Shown here: positions 18,226 to 25,765 of the stretch, piece after piece | Layout of the letters: every line of letters begins with the position of its first letter | How positions within the stretch are numbered: position 1 is the first letter of the stretch | Assembly (NCBI RefSeq): GCF_003952225.1 | Contig: NZ_CP034437.1 | Coordinates: forward strand, 4,168,501-4,232,500 | DNA from: Paenibacillus albus | Lineage (GTDB): Bacteria; Bacillota; Bacilli; Paenibacillales; Paenibacillaceae | Length of the DNA stretch: 64,000 bases | Direction: 5' to 3' | Notes under the pieces: model-generated | What the model saw: the letters and a program-made list of their open reading frames with translations, nothing else | Database searches by the model: none | What the model was told of the DNA's origin: nothing | Program-made: the position numbers and the translations under genes

Positions 18226-19086
18226 TTAAATGGTGCTTTCAAGAAAATGACGCAATAAACGTAATGCGACTGTTTTTCGATATTTTGCGGTGGAGCGCTG
18301 ATCATCAATCGGCTTTAAGATGGTCTCGAAATCAGCAACAATCTCATTACGTAATTTATCATGAAGTGGAAAAGCTTGCCCCGTTAATTTATGTTCAATC
18401 TCCGTTGAACGTAGAACGGTCGGTCCTACGGCGCCAAAGGCAAAGCGTACATCCAGAATTTTGCCTTCGTCATGGCGCATACAAGCTGCGAACGAGAGTT
18501 TGGCAATGGCGTCTGCTCTTCTGTTCGCTACTTTCTCAAAAACAAAATGTATACGATTCTCCGGTATGACAGGCAAAATAATTTCTGTTACCAGTTCATC
18601 TTGCAATCGGAACACCTTTCTTGGACCTTGTATAAAATCACGGATCTCGACTATCCGTTCCCCTTTAGCGGATCTGAGTCGTATTTTTGCGTTATAGATG
18701 TATAACAATGGCAGCGTATCTCCTGCAGGGGATGCATTGCAAATATTTCCGCCAATCGTTCCGCGATTTCGAATCGCTGGAGCAGCTATTTCTTTTATGG
18801 CTTTCTTCACGATCCTCGGTATGAGGGGATGCTCAGACATTTCTTTATAGGTGCAGCAAGCACCTATATGAAGGTTTTGGTCGATCGTATACATCTGTTT
18901 TAGTTCTTGTAAATGATCGATAAATACAATGGGTTTATCAAAATTGGCAGCGGCCCCTCTCGGACTTTTACGCTGTACCATAGCATCGGTGCCGCCTGCA
19001 ATGATGAAGCAGTCTTCTTTGCTCAGTCTGGAGATGACTTCATCCAAACTCATAGGCCGATAGGAAGTAATGGATTTCATTACCAT
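18226..19086 (-). CDS. pucC: Xanthine dehydrogenase FAD-binding subunit
   Basis: The 286-residue protein has the molybdopterin dehydrogenase FAD-binding motifs FIIAGGTDAMVQ (about 25-36) and RNRGTIGGNICNASPAGD (about 110-127), plus a C-terminal CO-dehydrogenase flavoprotein-like domain. It passes electrons from the iron-sulfur subunit to NAD+. The gene overlaps the start of nothing but follows the 2Fe-2S gene with a 7-base overlap. GGGG lies seven bases before ATG. Equivalent to pucC of Bacillus subtilis. Confidence 0.92.
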   Translation of the reverse strand: MVMKSITSYRPMSLDEVISRLSKEDCFIIAGGTDAMVQRKSPRGAAANFDKPIVFIDHLQELKQMYTIDQNLHIGACCTYKEMSEHPLIPRIVKKAIKEIAAPAIRNRGTIGGNICNASPAGDTLPLLYIYNAKIRLRSAKGERIVEIRDFIQGPRKVFRLQDELVTEIILPVIPENRIHFVFEKVANRRADAIAKLSFAACMRHDEGKILDVRFAFGAVGPTVLRSTEIEHKLTGQAFPLHDKLRNEIVADFETILKPIDDQRSTAKYRKTVALRLLRHFLESTI

Positions 19087-19544
19087 AATCCAACCCCTTT
19101 ATTCGCAGCTAAACCAATCGCATCGACAATCATGTTATAACCGGTACACCGGCACAAATTACCGGAGATTCCTTCACGAATTTCATCCTCAGTAGGATGT
19201 GGATTTTGAGCTAATAGGGCTGCGCTTGCCATGACCATTCCTGGTATGCAATATCCGCATTGAACTGCACCTGCTTCGGAATAGCAATCACTTAAAATTT
19301 GGAATTGTTCCGTTTTACAATAGCCATCAATTGTTATAATCTCTGCACCTTCAATCGCGCCAATGGGAATCAGACAGCTGTTCTCCAGAAGATCATTGAC
19401 CAGGATGCTGCAAGTCCCGCACTCCCCCTCGCCGCAGCCTTCCTTTGGACCGATTAACTGAAATTCATCTCTTAATAAATCGATTAATCGCATGGTAGAG
19501 GGAGCTTGTGTTTCGACTTCTTTTCCATTCAGATAAAATTTCAT
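19080..19544 (-). CDS. pucE: Xanthine dehydrogenase 2Fe-2S subunit
   Basis: About 154 residues with both iron-sulfur motifs of this family: KEGCGEGECGTCSILVND (plant ferredoxin-type cluster) and AVQCGYCIPGMVM with GNLCRCTGY (alpha-helical cluster). It relays electrons between molybdenum and FAD subunits. The ATG at 19544 overlaps the stop of the large subunit by one base; GGGGG lies ten bases upstream. Equivalent to pucE. Confidence 0.94.
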   Translation of the reverse strand: MKFYLNGKEVETQAPSTMRLIDLLRDEFQLIGPKEGCGEGECGTCSILVNDLLENSCLIPIGAIEGAEIITIDGYCKTEQFQILSDCYSEAGAVQCGYCIPGMVMASAALLAQNPHPTEDEIREGISGNLCRCTGYNMIVDAIGLAANKGVGLW

Positions 19545-21700
19545 CAGTCGCAATCCCCCTTCTTCGTCAAGCTGTCCATAATCAATTCTGGTGTAACAGG
19601 AATCCGATGGAAGTCTATTTGTAACGCATCCTCAATGGCTGCCTGGACTGCAGGTGCCCCACCCGTCAGTGGCAATTCACCGACGCCTTTGGCGCCGTAC
19701 GGTCCACCGGCATAAGGATTATCGTACAGCTTGCTTTCGATACGGACGACATCCATTGCCGTAGGTGGTCCATAATCTGAAATGCTCTTTTGCTCGATCT
19801 TGCCTAATTTAGACGTCATTTTTTCGATATAACCGTAAGCGAGTCCTTGTGCCATGCCACCGTCGATTTGACCTTTAACTATTTGTTCATCGATTGCTTT
19901 TCCGATATCGAAGCTTCCATAAACCTTTTCCACTTTAACGTTACCGGTCAAGGTGTCCACTTCCAGTTCAACGATATTGACTCCCCACGAATAAGCAGGA
20001 TAAGCATCTCCTGTGAATTTTGACTCATCCCAAGGAATCATTTCTTCATGTACATAATGTTCTACGACTTCTTGCGATAAGCCGATTTGCCATTGCGTTT
20101 TAAGCTTGCTTGCTGCCCGTTCCAGCAGCTTGCCTACAATCATCGTGGTTCTCGATGCTACCGTTGGACCGGAATCAGGAACTTCTTTCGTATCTGGATA
20201 TGGAAAAGAGATGTCCTCATAAGGTAGTCCAAGTACATGAGCAACAATTTTACTCATCGCGGTTATCGCGCCTTGGCCCATATCCGAGTTTGATATCTTG
20301 ATCAACACTTGATCGCTTTCTGTTTTTGCCAACCTTACAGTAGCGCGAATATGATCTCTTTCTCCGCTGCCGGTGAAACCACAACCATGCAAGAAGAAGG
20401 AAGCGCCGATCCCTTTTTTAAAGCGTTGATTCTGCCCATTAAAACGATCGAACGCTTCTCTTTTTTTCTCATAATCCACGGCTAGCATTAAGTCTTTGAT
20501 GATGTCGTCCATCAATACCGGATCTTTAAATCTCCCGCCTGTAATTGTGGGATCACCTTGTTTCACCAGATAGTTCCGTTTATATGAAATAGGATCTATA
20601 TTGAGCTTTCTGCTCATGTGCCCCATAACGCTTTCAATTGCCGCAAAGCTTTGCGGCGCGCCAAATCCTCTGAAAGCTCCGTTAGGCACCGTATTGGTTT
20701 TCAGCGCATAGCCTTTCGCATGGAAATGGGGAATATTATATACGCCTGCGCTGTTCAATAAACACCGCTGCAAGACAACCGGGCTTAAGCCTGCATTTGC
20801 GCCGCCGTTTAGAAATAGCTCTACCGTCATACAAAGAATAGTTCCTTGTTCATCTAATGCTGTTCGATATCTGAATTTGGCGGGATGCCTCTTCGTCGTA
20901 GCTGCAAAATCTTCAGTTCGGTCAAACAGCAGCATGACCGGTTTTTGGACAACCTTAGCTGCGATTCCAACATGGCAAGCCATCATGGAAGGGAAATCTT
21001 CTTTCCCTCCAAATCCGCCGCCAGTCGGACTCTGTATTACCCTTACCTCATCATCCTCACAGGCCAGCGCACTAATCAGTGCATTTTTTACATAATAGAG
21101 ACATTGCATCGACCCCTGTACAAGGATTTCTTGATCGTTATAGATTCCAAGCATGCCCTGGTTTTCCAAGTAAACATGTTCTTGATAACCTGTCTCATAC
21201 TCTTCTTCTATGATTTGATGGGCACTCGCTTCGATTGCTTGTATAACTTCGAGACTCTCGCCAAATTCATGACTAGCGAATACGCCGGTTTGATCCTTTT
21301 GCCGGATCGCTTCTTCCAATGTATAGATGGCTTGATGTTCTTCAATATCCACGACTACTTCATCTATCAATCGATGGAGAACATCCAGCATTGGGCCGAC
21401 AAGCATGAACATCGGTTCACCAATATAATTGACCCATTCATCTGCAAATATAGGCTGATCCTTATGTAACAACTTCACAAAATTAGCGCCAGAGATGTGC
21501 TCAGCACCTATCTTTACATAACCATCGGGCAATTGCGGCAGCTGAATGGATCGTACTTTCCCATATGCGACAGGCGAACGGTACAAGACACCATGAAGCA
21601 TCGAAGCTTGCTTCACATCGCCGATGTAAGCAAGTTGGCCGGATACTTTCCCATCATGATCTTTCTTTTTTACAGAGCTACTGAGATCCTTCGCATGCAT
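19544..21700 (-). CDS. pucD: Xanthine dehydrogenase molybdenum-binding subunit
   Basis: The 718-residue protein has the aldehyde oxidase/xanthine dehydrogenase hammerhead domain near the N-terminus and the molybdopterin domain with SPTGGGFGGKEDFPSMM, NGAFRGFGAPQ, NSDMGQGAITAMSKIVA and a C-terminal GGPYGAKGVGELPLTGGAPAVQ, where the Glu of GVGE is the catalytic base. It hydroxylates hypoxanthine and xanthine to urate. AAGGGG stands ten bases before ATG. Order pucB-D-E-C differs slightly from Bacillus subtilis pucABCDE. Confidence 0.94.
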   Translation of the reverse strand: MHAKDLSSSVKKKDHDGKVSGQLAYIGDVKQASMLHGVLYRSPVAYGKVRSIQLPQLPDGYVKIGAEHISGANFVKLLHKDQPIFADEWVNYIGEPMFMLVGPMLDVLHRLIDEVVVDIEEHQAIYTLEEAIRQKDQTGVFASHEFGESLEVIQAIEASAHQIIEEEYETGYQEHVYLENQGMLGIYNDQEILVQGSMQCLYYVKNALISALACEDDEVRVIQSPTGGGFGGKEDFPSMMACHVGIAAKVVQKPVMLLFDRTEDFAATTKRHPAKFRYRTALDEQGTILCMTVELFLNGGANAGLSPVVLQRCLLNSAGVYNIPHFHAKGYALKTNTVPNGAFRGFGAPQSFAAIESVMGHMSRKLNIDPISYKRNYLVKQGDPTITGGRFKDPVLMDDIIKDLMLAVDYEKKREAFDRFNGQNQRFKKGIGASFFLHGCGFTGSGERDHIRATVRLAKTESDQVLIKISNSDMGQGAITAMSKIVAHVLGLPYEDISFPYPDTKEVPDSGPTVASRTTMIVGKLLERAASKLKTQWQIGLSQEVVEHYVHEEMIPWDESKFTGDAYPAYSWGVNIVELEVDTLTGNVKVEKVYGSFDIGKAIDEQIVKGQIDGGMAQGLAYGYIEKMTSKLGKIEQKSISDYGPPTAMDVVRIESKLYDNPYAGGPYGAKGVGELPLTGGAPAVQAAIEDALQIDFHRIPVTPELIMDSLTKKGDCD

Positions 21701-21714
21701 GGGAGCAGCACCCC

Positions 21715-22323
21715 TTATCGTTGGTTATCTGTCCTGCTGTAATTGTTGTAGTATTCGGTTGCTTTTCTAAAATCTTCCGGCGTATCCAGATCCATAAGGA
21801 TTCCCGGATCCTCGATATTCAGAAATTTCTTTTCATAGGGTTGAAGAATCCCTCGCAGCGTATGATCCGCCTTGGCTTCAACAATGCGTGTCTTAAGCTC
21901 ACTCGCCAGTTTTATTGGATGCCCGCCTTTCATACTATAACTCGGAATTACCACTATCCCCTCTTCTGATGCCAACCTCCGAATCGTTTCCTTCTCAACG
22001 AGCGGACAATCTCCGGGTGTAATAAAAAATTGTGACGATTCCACTTCTATGCAGCCTCTCTGTACAGAGCTAAACATACCTTGGTCAAAACTCGGATTAT
22101 ACACGCATACGATATCCATGTCATATGTGTTATCTTTCTGCATTGCTAAAGTTGCTTCATGAATGCGATCTCGTTGAAACCCGCTTACAACGATCACTCT
22201 CTCGCATATTCCTTCAAATTTGGATAGCGTATGCTCCAGTACGGTCTTTGTCCCAAGTTTTAAAGTCATCTTATAATCAGACGCACGACTTGAATAGCCG
22301 GCTGCGAGAATGATCGCTTCCAT
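21715..22323 (-). CDS. pucB: MobA-like molybdenum cofactor nucleotidyltransferase
   Basis: The 202-residue protein has the NTP-transferase signature ILAAGYSSRASDYKM at the N-terminus, FITPGDCPLV in the middle and MDLDTPEDFRKATEYY near the end. Relatives (MocA, PucB) attach CMP to molybdopterin for the xanthine dehydrogenase family. It lies 14 bases before the large subunit gene, with AGGAGG seven bases before its ATG. Confidence 0.9.
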   Translation of the reverse strand: MEAIILAAGYSSRASDYKMTLKLGTKTVLEHTLSKFEGICERVIVVSGFQRDRIHEATLAMQKDNTYDMDIVCVYNPSFDQGMFSSVQRGCIEVESSQFFITPGDCPLVEKETIRRLASEEGIVVIPSYSMKGGHPIKLASELKTRIVEAKADHTLRGILQPYEKKFLNIEDPGILMDLDTPEDFRKATEYYNNYSRTDNQR

Positions 22324-22433
22324 CAGTTCCTCCTTATGGACTCCCGGTAGTAGTTAATATATGCGAGTGTATATTCCGTATCACCTGTAAAAGCTTCCGT
22401 ACAGGTTTGGAAGGTATTCGCTTCGCGCATCAA

Positions 22434-22748
22434 TTAAATAGGTTCAATAAATACATACTGAATACCGCCGCAGATTCCTCCATCTTCATAAAACAGTCCG
22501 GCAGTCAGATCGACTATGTGCTGGGCGCTCTTCTTTGTGGCAATAACATCCATGGCTATCTCAATGACTTCTGCTTCTCCGCAGCCCCCGCCGATCGTTC
22601 CGGATAGTGTGCCGTCGGCATAAATGATCATTTTGGCACCGGCCTTTCTGGGCGTAGATCCTTTCGTTCGTATTACGGTAGCCAGAGCAGCTTGAGCGCC
22701 AATAGATTTGATGCTCACAATCCTCTTTAACAGCTCTAGATCGTCCAT
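22434..22748 (-). CDS. Short XdhC/CoxI domain protein
   Basis: The 104-residue protein carries only the N-terminal XdhC_CoxI domain (RTKGSTPRKAGAKMIIYADG, GTIGGGCGEAEVIEIAM). XdhC proteins bind molybdenum cofactor, protect it and help sulfurate and insert it into xanthine dehydrogenase. The Rossmann domain normally fused to it is in the neighbouring upstream gene, which it overlaps by 13 bases. GGGGG lies about six bases before ATG. A complete short protein is likelier than a fragment because it has its own strong ribosome site. Confidence 0.88.
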   Translation of the reverse strand: MDDLELLKRIVSIKSIGAQAALATVIRTKGSTPRKAGAKMIIYADGTLSGTIGGGCGEAEVIEIAMDVIATKKSAQHIVDLTAGLFYEDGGICGGIQYVFIEPI

Positions 22749-23569
22749 TTGTCTTCCCCCAATTTGTAAACGATCGAATGACCGATTTCTTCTCTTAGTG
22801 ATTTTCCGGATGCATGATGCTTCACTCGTAAAATTTCAGCCAATACGCTGATTGCAATCTCTTCAGGTGTTTGAGCGCCAATATCTAAGCCAACCGGTGC
22901 GTATAAATGATGGAAATCTGTACTCGGAAAATCCTCATGAAGTTGAGAAAGCACACCTGAAATGCGTCTGCGGCTTCCAATCATACCGATATAGGGTATA
23001 GGTAAATGCAGGATTTCGCGTAGGATCGTCACATCAAATTGATGGCCCCGCGTGAGCAGTGTAATATAAGGCTTACTTGCTGCATCCAATCTCTGAAAAT
23101 ACTCATGATAGGGTTTGCATTCAACTTCGTCAGCCAAAGGGAATTGTTCCTTATTCGCGAACTGCGGTCTATCGCATATGACTGTGATATAGAAGCCAAG
23201 CTTTTTCCCCATTTCGACCAATGGCTTTGCCACGTGCCCCGCTCCAGCAACGATTAAATGCAACGGCGCGGGATACACATCCACGAAATATTCGATTTCG
23301 TAGTTCTTTAATTTCGAGACGAAAGCTTTTGATTTTTGACGGGAGAGTGCCGTTCTTGCCTCCTCCAATATAGGCTGCCAATCTTCTTTTGAGATATGTT
23401 GTTCACAAAACACCTCTCCTTCAGAAAATAACAGCAGCTTGGTTCCAACAACAGCTTCCTCTGTCGGATAATCAAGGCAGGAAGCATGATTATTAATCTT
23501 AGTGACTGTGATTAAAGCAACCTCTGTGCGATTTTCAATGGAGGAAATCAGTCTCTGATAAAGCTCCAT
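22736..23569 (-). CDS. pucA: XdhC/CoxI family xanthine dehydrogenase accessory protein
   Basis: About 277 residues: an N-terminal part related to XdhC_CoxI but lacking the GGGCGE motif found in the short neighbour, and a C-terminal Rossmann domain (LIVAGAGHVAKPLVEMGKKLGF, ITLLTRGHQFDVTILREIL, YIGMIGSRRR, PVGLDIGAQTPEEIAISVLAEI). It is the first gene of the dehydrogenase operon and probably works with the 104-residue protein as a two-part XdhC. ATG 23569 has GAGG nine bases upstream; an earlier ATG abuts that site. Confidence 0.9.
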   Translation of the reverse strand: MELYQRLISSIENRTEVALITVTKINNHASCLDYPTEEAVVGTKLLLFSEGEVFCEQHISKEDWQPILEEARTALSRQKSKAFVSKLKNYEIEYFVDVYPAPLHLIVAGAGHVAKPLVEMGKKLGFYITVICDRPQFANKEQFPLADEVECKPYHEYFQRLDAASKPYITLLTRGHQFDVTILREILHLPIPYIGMIGSRRRISGVLSQLHEDFPSTDFHHLYAPVGLDIGAQTPEEIAISVLAEILRVKHHASGKSLREEIGHSIVYKLGEDKWTI

Positions 23570-23698
23570 GTCTCTCATCCTCTCTGATAACGAAACTCCA
23601 TATCTATTTATATGAATTGATTCTAATAAATATCAGAAGTTATTTTCAGAGAAGCAGGTTATTACAATCCGTTAAGCCCGCCCCTTGTTCCTATAATC

Positions 23699-23866
23699 AG
23701 CATCGAGAGCGATTTCGGCGTTAATTTCCCGCTATTTTCAAAGATCGACGTTAATGGCTTGAATGCTCATCCGTTATACCGTTATTTGAAGAGTAAGGCA
23801 TCTTGCTTATTCGGTTCGGAACGGCAGATTCAAAAACTGCTGGAGCATTCCTCTGTTCATGCATAA
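23699..23866 (+). pseudogene. Remnant of a glutathione peroxidase gene, C-terminal part
   Basis: One frame encodes 55 residues containing DFGVNFPLFSKIDVNG, NAHPLYRYLKSK and a short tail ending at TAA 23864. This is the familiar C-terminal region of thiol/glutathione peroxidases (Gpx/BsaA). The catalytic N-terminal half with the active Cys or Sec is missing, and the region just upstream is the promoter side of the purine operon. A good terminator remains behind it. It is a decayed or deleted gene; no start codon fits. Confidence 0.75.
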
Positions 23867-23877
23867 ACTTGCGTTCA

Positions 23878-23924
23878 AAAAAAAGTGCATCCTGTCCCCA
23901 TGATTGGGCATATGCACTTTTTTT
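23878..23924 (+). terminator. Terminator behind the gpx remnant
   Basis: AAAAAAAGTGCAT pairs with ATGCACTTTTTTT, with an inner CCC/GGG stem. Strong U-tracts occur on both strands. Confidence 0.85.
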
Positions 23925-24026
23925 GTCTAGTCCGCTCCAAAGTTAGGGATAAAGGAATATATTTACTTTTCATATGTGATAATATCATACATCTAAAAAA
24001 TCATGATGGTACAGGAGATTGATACA

Positions 24027-24809
24027 ATGGATTTGAAGTTGCAAGGTAAGGTAGCATTAATCACGGGGGGAAGTAAGGGGATCGGTTTAGGCACGGCGAT
24101 TTATTTGGCTGCGGAAGGGGCGAAAGTGGCGATTCTCGCGCGGAATGAGACAGATCTGCGTGAAGCGCTGACGATTATTACCGCACAAACCGAGAGTGAA
24201 GCCATATGGATTTCGGCTGATGTTTCCTCAGAGGCAGATTGCAAACGGGCCGTGGAAGAAACCGCTAAACATTTTGGACGGCTGGATATTCTAGTGAACA
24301 ACGCCGGGACCTCAGCTGCAGCCCCATTTGAGCAAGTGACTGCAGGGCAGTGGCAGTACGATCTGGATCTGAAGCTGTTCGGGGCCATCCACTGCTCCCG
24401 TTACGCCATCCCTTTTATGCGCGAGGCAGGGGGCGGAGCGATCGTTAATATTACCACCTCCTCTGCCAAGACGCCTCCGGCCTCGTCGCTACCAACGACG
24501 GTAAGCCGTGCTGCCGGTCAGGCGTTGACGAATGCAATGAGTAAGGATTTGGGGGCTGATAATATTCGCGTCAACACGGTTTGTATTGGAGCTATCCGCA
24601 GTGATCAGGCTGACAAGCAATGGAAGAAGACTGCGCCTGAGTTAACTTGGGAGCAGTTCTCGCGAGATCCGCGTCATCGCATCCCGCTTGGCCGTATAGG
24701 CGAGACGGAGGAGGCAGCTAGAGTGATTGCCTTCTTAGTCTCGGATGCCGCTTCATATGTTACCGGCACCTCGGTTAATGTCGATGGCGGCTCAGGAGCC
24801 GCACTGTAA
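24027..24809 (+). CDS. Short-chain dehydrogenase/reductase with non-standard catalytic residues
   Basis: About 260 residues with the SDR cofactor motif TGGSKGIGLG, the NNAG motif (LVNNAGTSAAAP) and the C-terminal YVTGTSVNVDGGSGAAL. Where classic SDRs have Y-x-x-x-K it reads LPTTVSRAAGQAL, so the catalytic Tyr and Lys are absent. Such divergent members exist, and substrate or even activity is uncertain. ATG 24027 has AGGAG eight bases upstream. It is a single-gene unit. Confidence 0.82.
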   Translation: MDLKLQGKVALITGGSKGIGLGTAIYLAAEGAKVAILARNETDLREALTIITAQTESEAIWISADVSSEADCKRAVEETAKHFGRLDILVNNAGTSAAAPFEQVTAGQWQYDLDLKLFGAIHCSRYAIPFMREAGGGAIVNITTSSAKTPPASSLPTTVSRAAGQALTNAMSKDLGADNIRVNTVCIGAIRSDQADKQWKKTAPELTWEQFSRDPRHRIPLGRIGETEEAARVIAFLVSDAASYVTGTSVNVDGGSGAAL

Positions 24810-24867
24810 TATTTTATTATTTTGAAAAGATTAACGGGATAAGAATATAAGAGAACCTGTCTTGCCC

Positions 24868-24925
24868 ACAACGAAGAACAGGCTTCCAATTATCGGAAAC
24901 CTGTTCTTCGTTGTGCTATCGTGTT
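24868..24925. repeat. Intergenic hairpin repeat, copy A
   Basis: A 15-bp inverted repeat (ACAACGAAGAACAGG with CCTGTTCTTCGTTGT) around a TTCC/GGAA inner stem is followed by GTGCTATCGTG. The right flank GTTGTGCTATCGTG recurs at copy C (29436) and near 60300. It also serves as terminator for the SDR gene. Confidence 0.6.
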
Positions 24926-25014
24926 TTTATGGATATATAATCAGGGTTCTTTTTCCTAATGATGGCATCCTGTTATTCCGGTCGTTCCCGAAGGGATTGT
25001 TCGCATTGAAGAAA

Positions 25015-25039
25015 AGCAGTTTTCGGATCGAAAACTGCT
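25015..25039 (-). terminator. Terminator of the small leftward ORF
   Basis: AGCAGTTTTC pairs perfectly with GAAAACTGCT around a five-base loop, with TTTTC following on the minus strand, 17 bases behind the stop of the small ORF. Confidence 0.6.
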
Positions 25040-25055
25040 CAGCTACCTTTTAAAA

Positions 25056-25226
25056 TCAAATCCATCTTGCTGTAATAGTAATCTTCTTATATTTAGCATA
25101 TCTTTTAAACCAACTTAGATTCTTGTTACGTTGTAATATTCGTTTCAAACCTTCGATTAGCAATCTTGATCTCAATTCATCCTGTCGGTTCAGTAATTGT
25201 AATCTTTTAATGAGCTGCTCTTCCAA
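25056..25226 (-). CDS. Small basic protein of unknown function (56 residues)
   Basis: A TTG start with AGGAG seven bases upstream opens a frame of 56 codons, starting MEEQLIKRLQLLNRQDEL and ending ITITARWI. The product is strongly helical-looking and basic (many Lys and Arg), without a membrane segment. A clean terminator follows 17 bases behind the stop. No family is recognised. Support is the ribosome site, amphipathic helix pattern and terminator together; the weak points are the TTG start and small size. Confidence 0.4.
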   Translation of the reverse strand: MEEQLIKRLQLLNRQDELRSRLLIEGLKRILQRNKNLSWFKRYAKYKKITITARWI

Positions 25227-25401
25227 AGTCTCATCTCCTATTCTGGATGAAGTAATAGAGAAGTGGAAATCAAACCTATTAGCCTACCTACATTATAAGA
25301 GTAGAGATAGAAAAAAGTTGTCGTTTTAGCCTGTTGAAAGAATGGTAATTAAGTCGATGACCTTCTGAAGGATTTATGCTTTTCCATATAGGAATGACAG
25401 T

Positions 25402-25491
25402 AACCCGCTTCCAATTAGAAGCGGGTTTGAAATCTTCCCTGATTTGAGTTATTTATTCCTTGATGCACTATTGTACCCGTTAGCTTAATGA
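25402..25491. repeat. Intergenic hairpin repeat, copy B
   Basis: AACCCGCTTC pairs with GAAGCGGGTT around CAATTA, and 37 bases on comes GCACTATTGTACCCGTTAGC with TTAATGAC. The CCCGTTAG and TTAATGAC words recur in the other copies. The rest of 24926-25697, outside the small ORF and this element, shows no gene. Confidence 0.5.
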
Positions 25492-25648
25492 CATGTTTAG
25501 CTGAGAAATACTTTCAACTACTCCAACGCGAAACCGTGACCATCGTAATTAACTTTCAAGTACTCATCCGCTGTGTACACTTATACCAGTTCTCAATAGA
25601 CACTGGCTTTAGATTAATTACTATAGAGAATTCCTCCCGAAGTTTACT

Positions 25649-25678
25649 TCACAGAGGAATTTGTGCTCTCCTCTGTGA
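25649..25678. other. Perfect 10-bp hairpin behind the mini-ORF
   Basis: TCACAGAGGA pairs with TCCTCTGTGA around a ten-base loop, 19 bases behind the 12-codon ORF. There is no T-run after it on the minus strand, so it may stabilise or process RNA rather than terminate. Confidence 0.45.
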
Positions 25679-25697
25679 CTAAAACAAAACTCTTCCA

Positions 25698-25736
25698 CTA
25701 GTAACCACCAAAGCGTGGATATTTTTCATACCACAT
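25698..25736 (-). CDS. Candidate 12-residue peptide next to an HTH regulator
   Basis: ATG at 25736 with GAGG six bases upstream opens MWYEKYPRFGGY followed by TAG. It starts 29 bases after the stop of the HTH regulator gene, on the same strand, and is followed by a perfect hairpin. The peptide is rich in aromatic residues and Gly and has no secretion signal. An overlapping frame (ATG 25729, MKNIHALVVTSGRVLF) is an alternative. The arrangement recalls regulator/peptide pairs of Firmicutes (Rgg, NprR, ComR), but this is inference from position only. Confidence 0.35.
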   Translation of the reverse strand: MWYEKYPRFGGY

Positions 25737-25765
25737 CACTCCCCTCGAAAAATAAAAAATGCCAA

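Noticed and set aside
18120-18569. Open frame of 149 codons on the plus strand
   Set aside because: It runs antisense through the terminator and into the FAD subunit gene, has no ribosome site and no family features.
20885-21469. Plus-strand open frame of 194 codons inside the molybdenum subunit gene
   Set aside because: It is antisense to a strongly conserved protein; composition and lack of ribosome site mark it as a shadow.
23570-23698. Search for a purine riboswitch or PucR box upstream of the purine operon
   Set aside because: No guanine/xanthine riboswitch core and no convincing PucR box could be seen in the leader.
25488-25682. Open frame of 64 codons in the gap before the HTH gene
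   Set aside because: No ribosome site, no protein-like pattern, and it crosses the perfect hairpin at 25649-25678.
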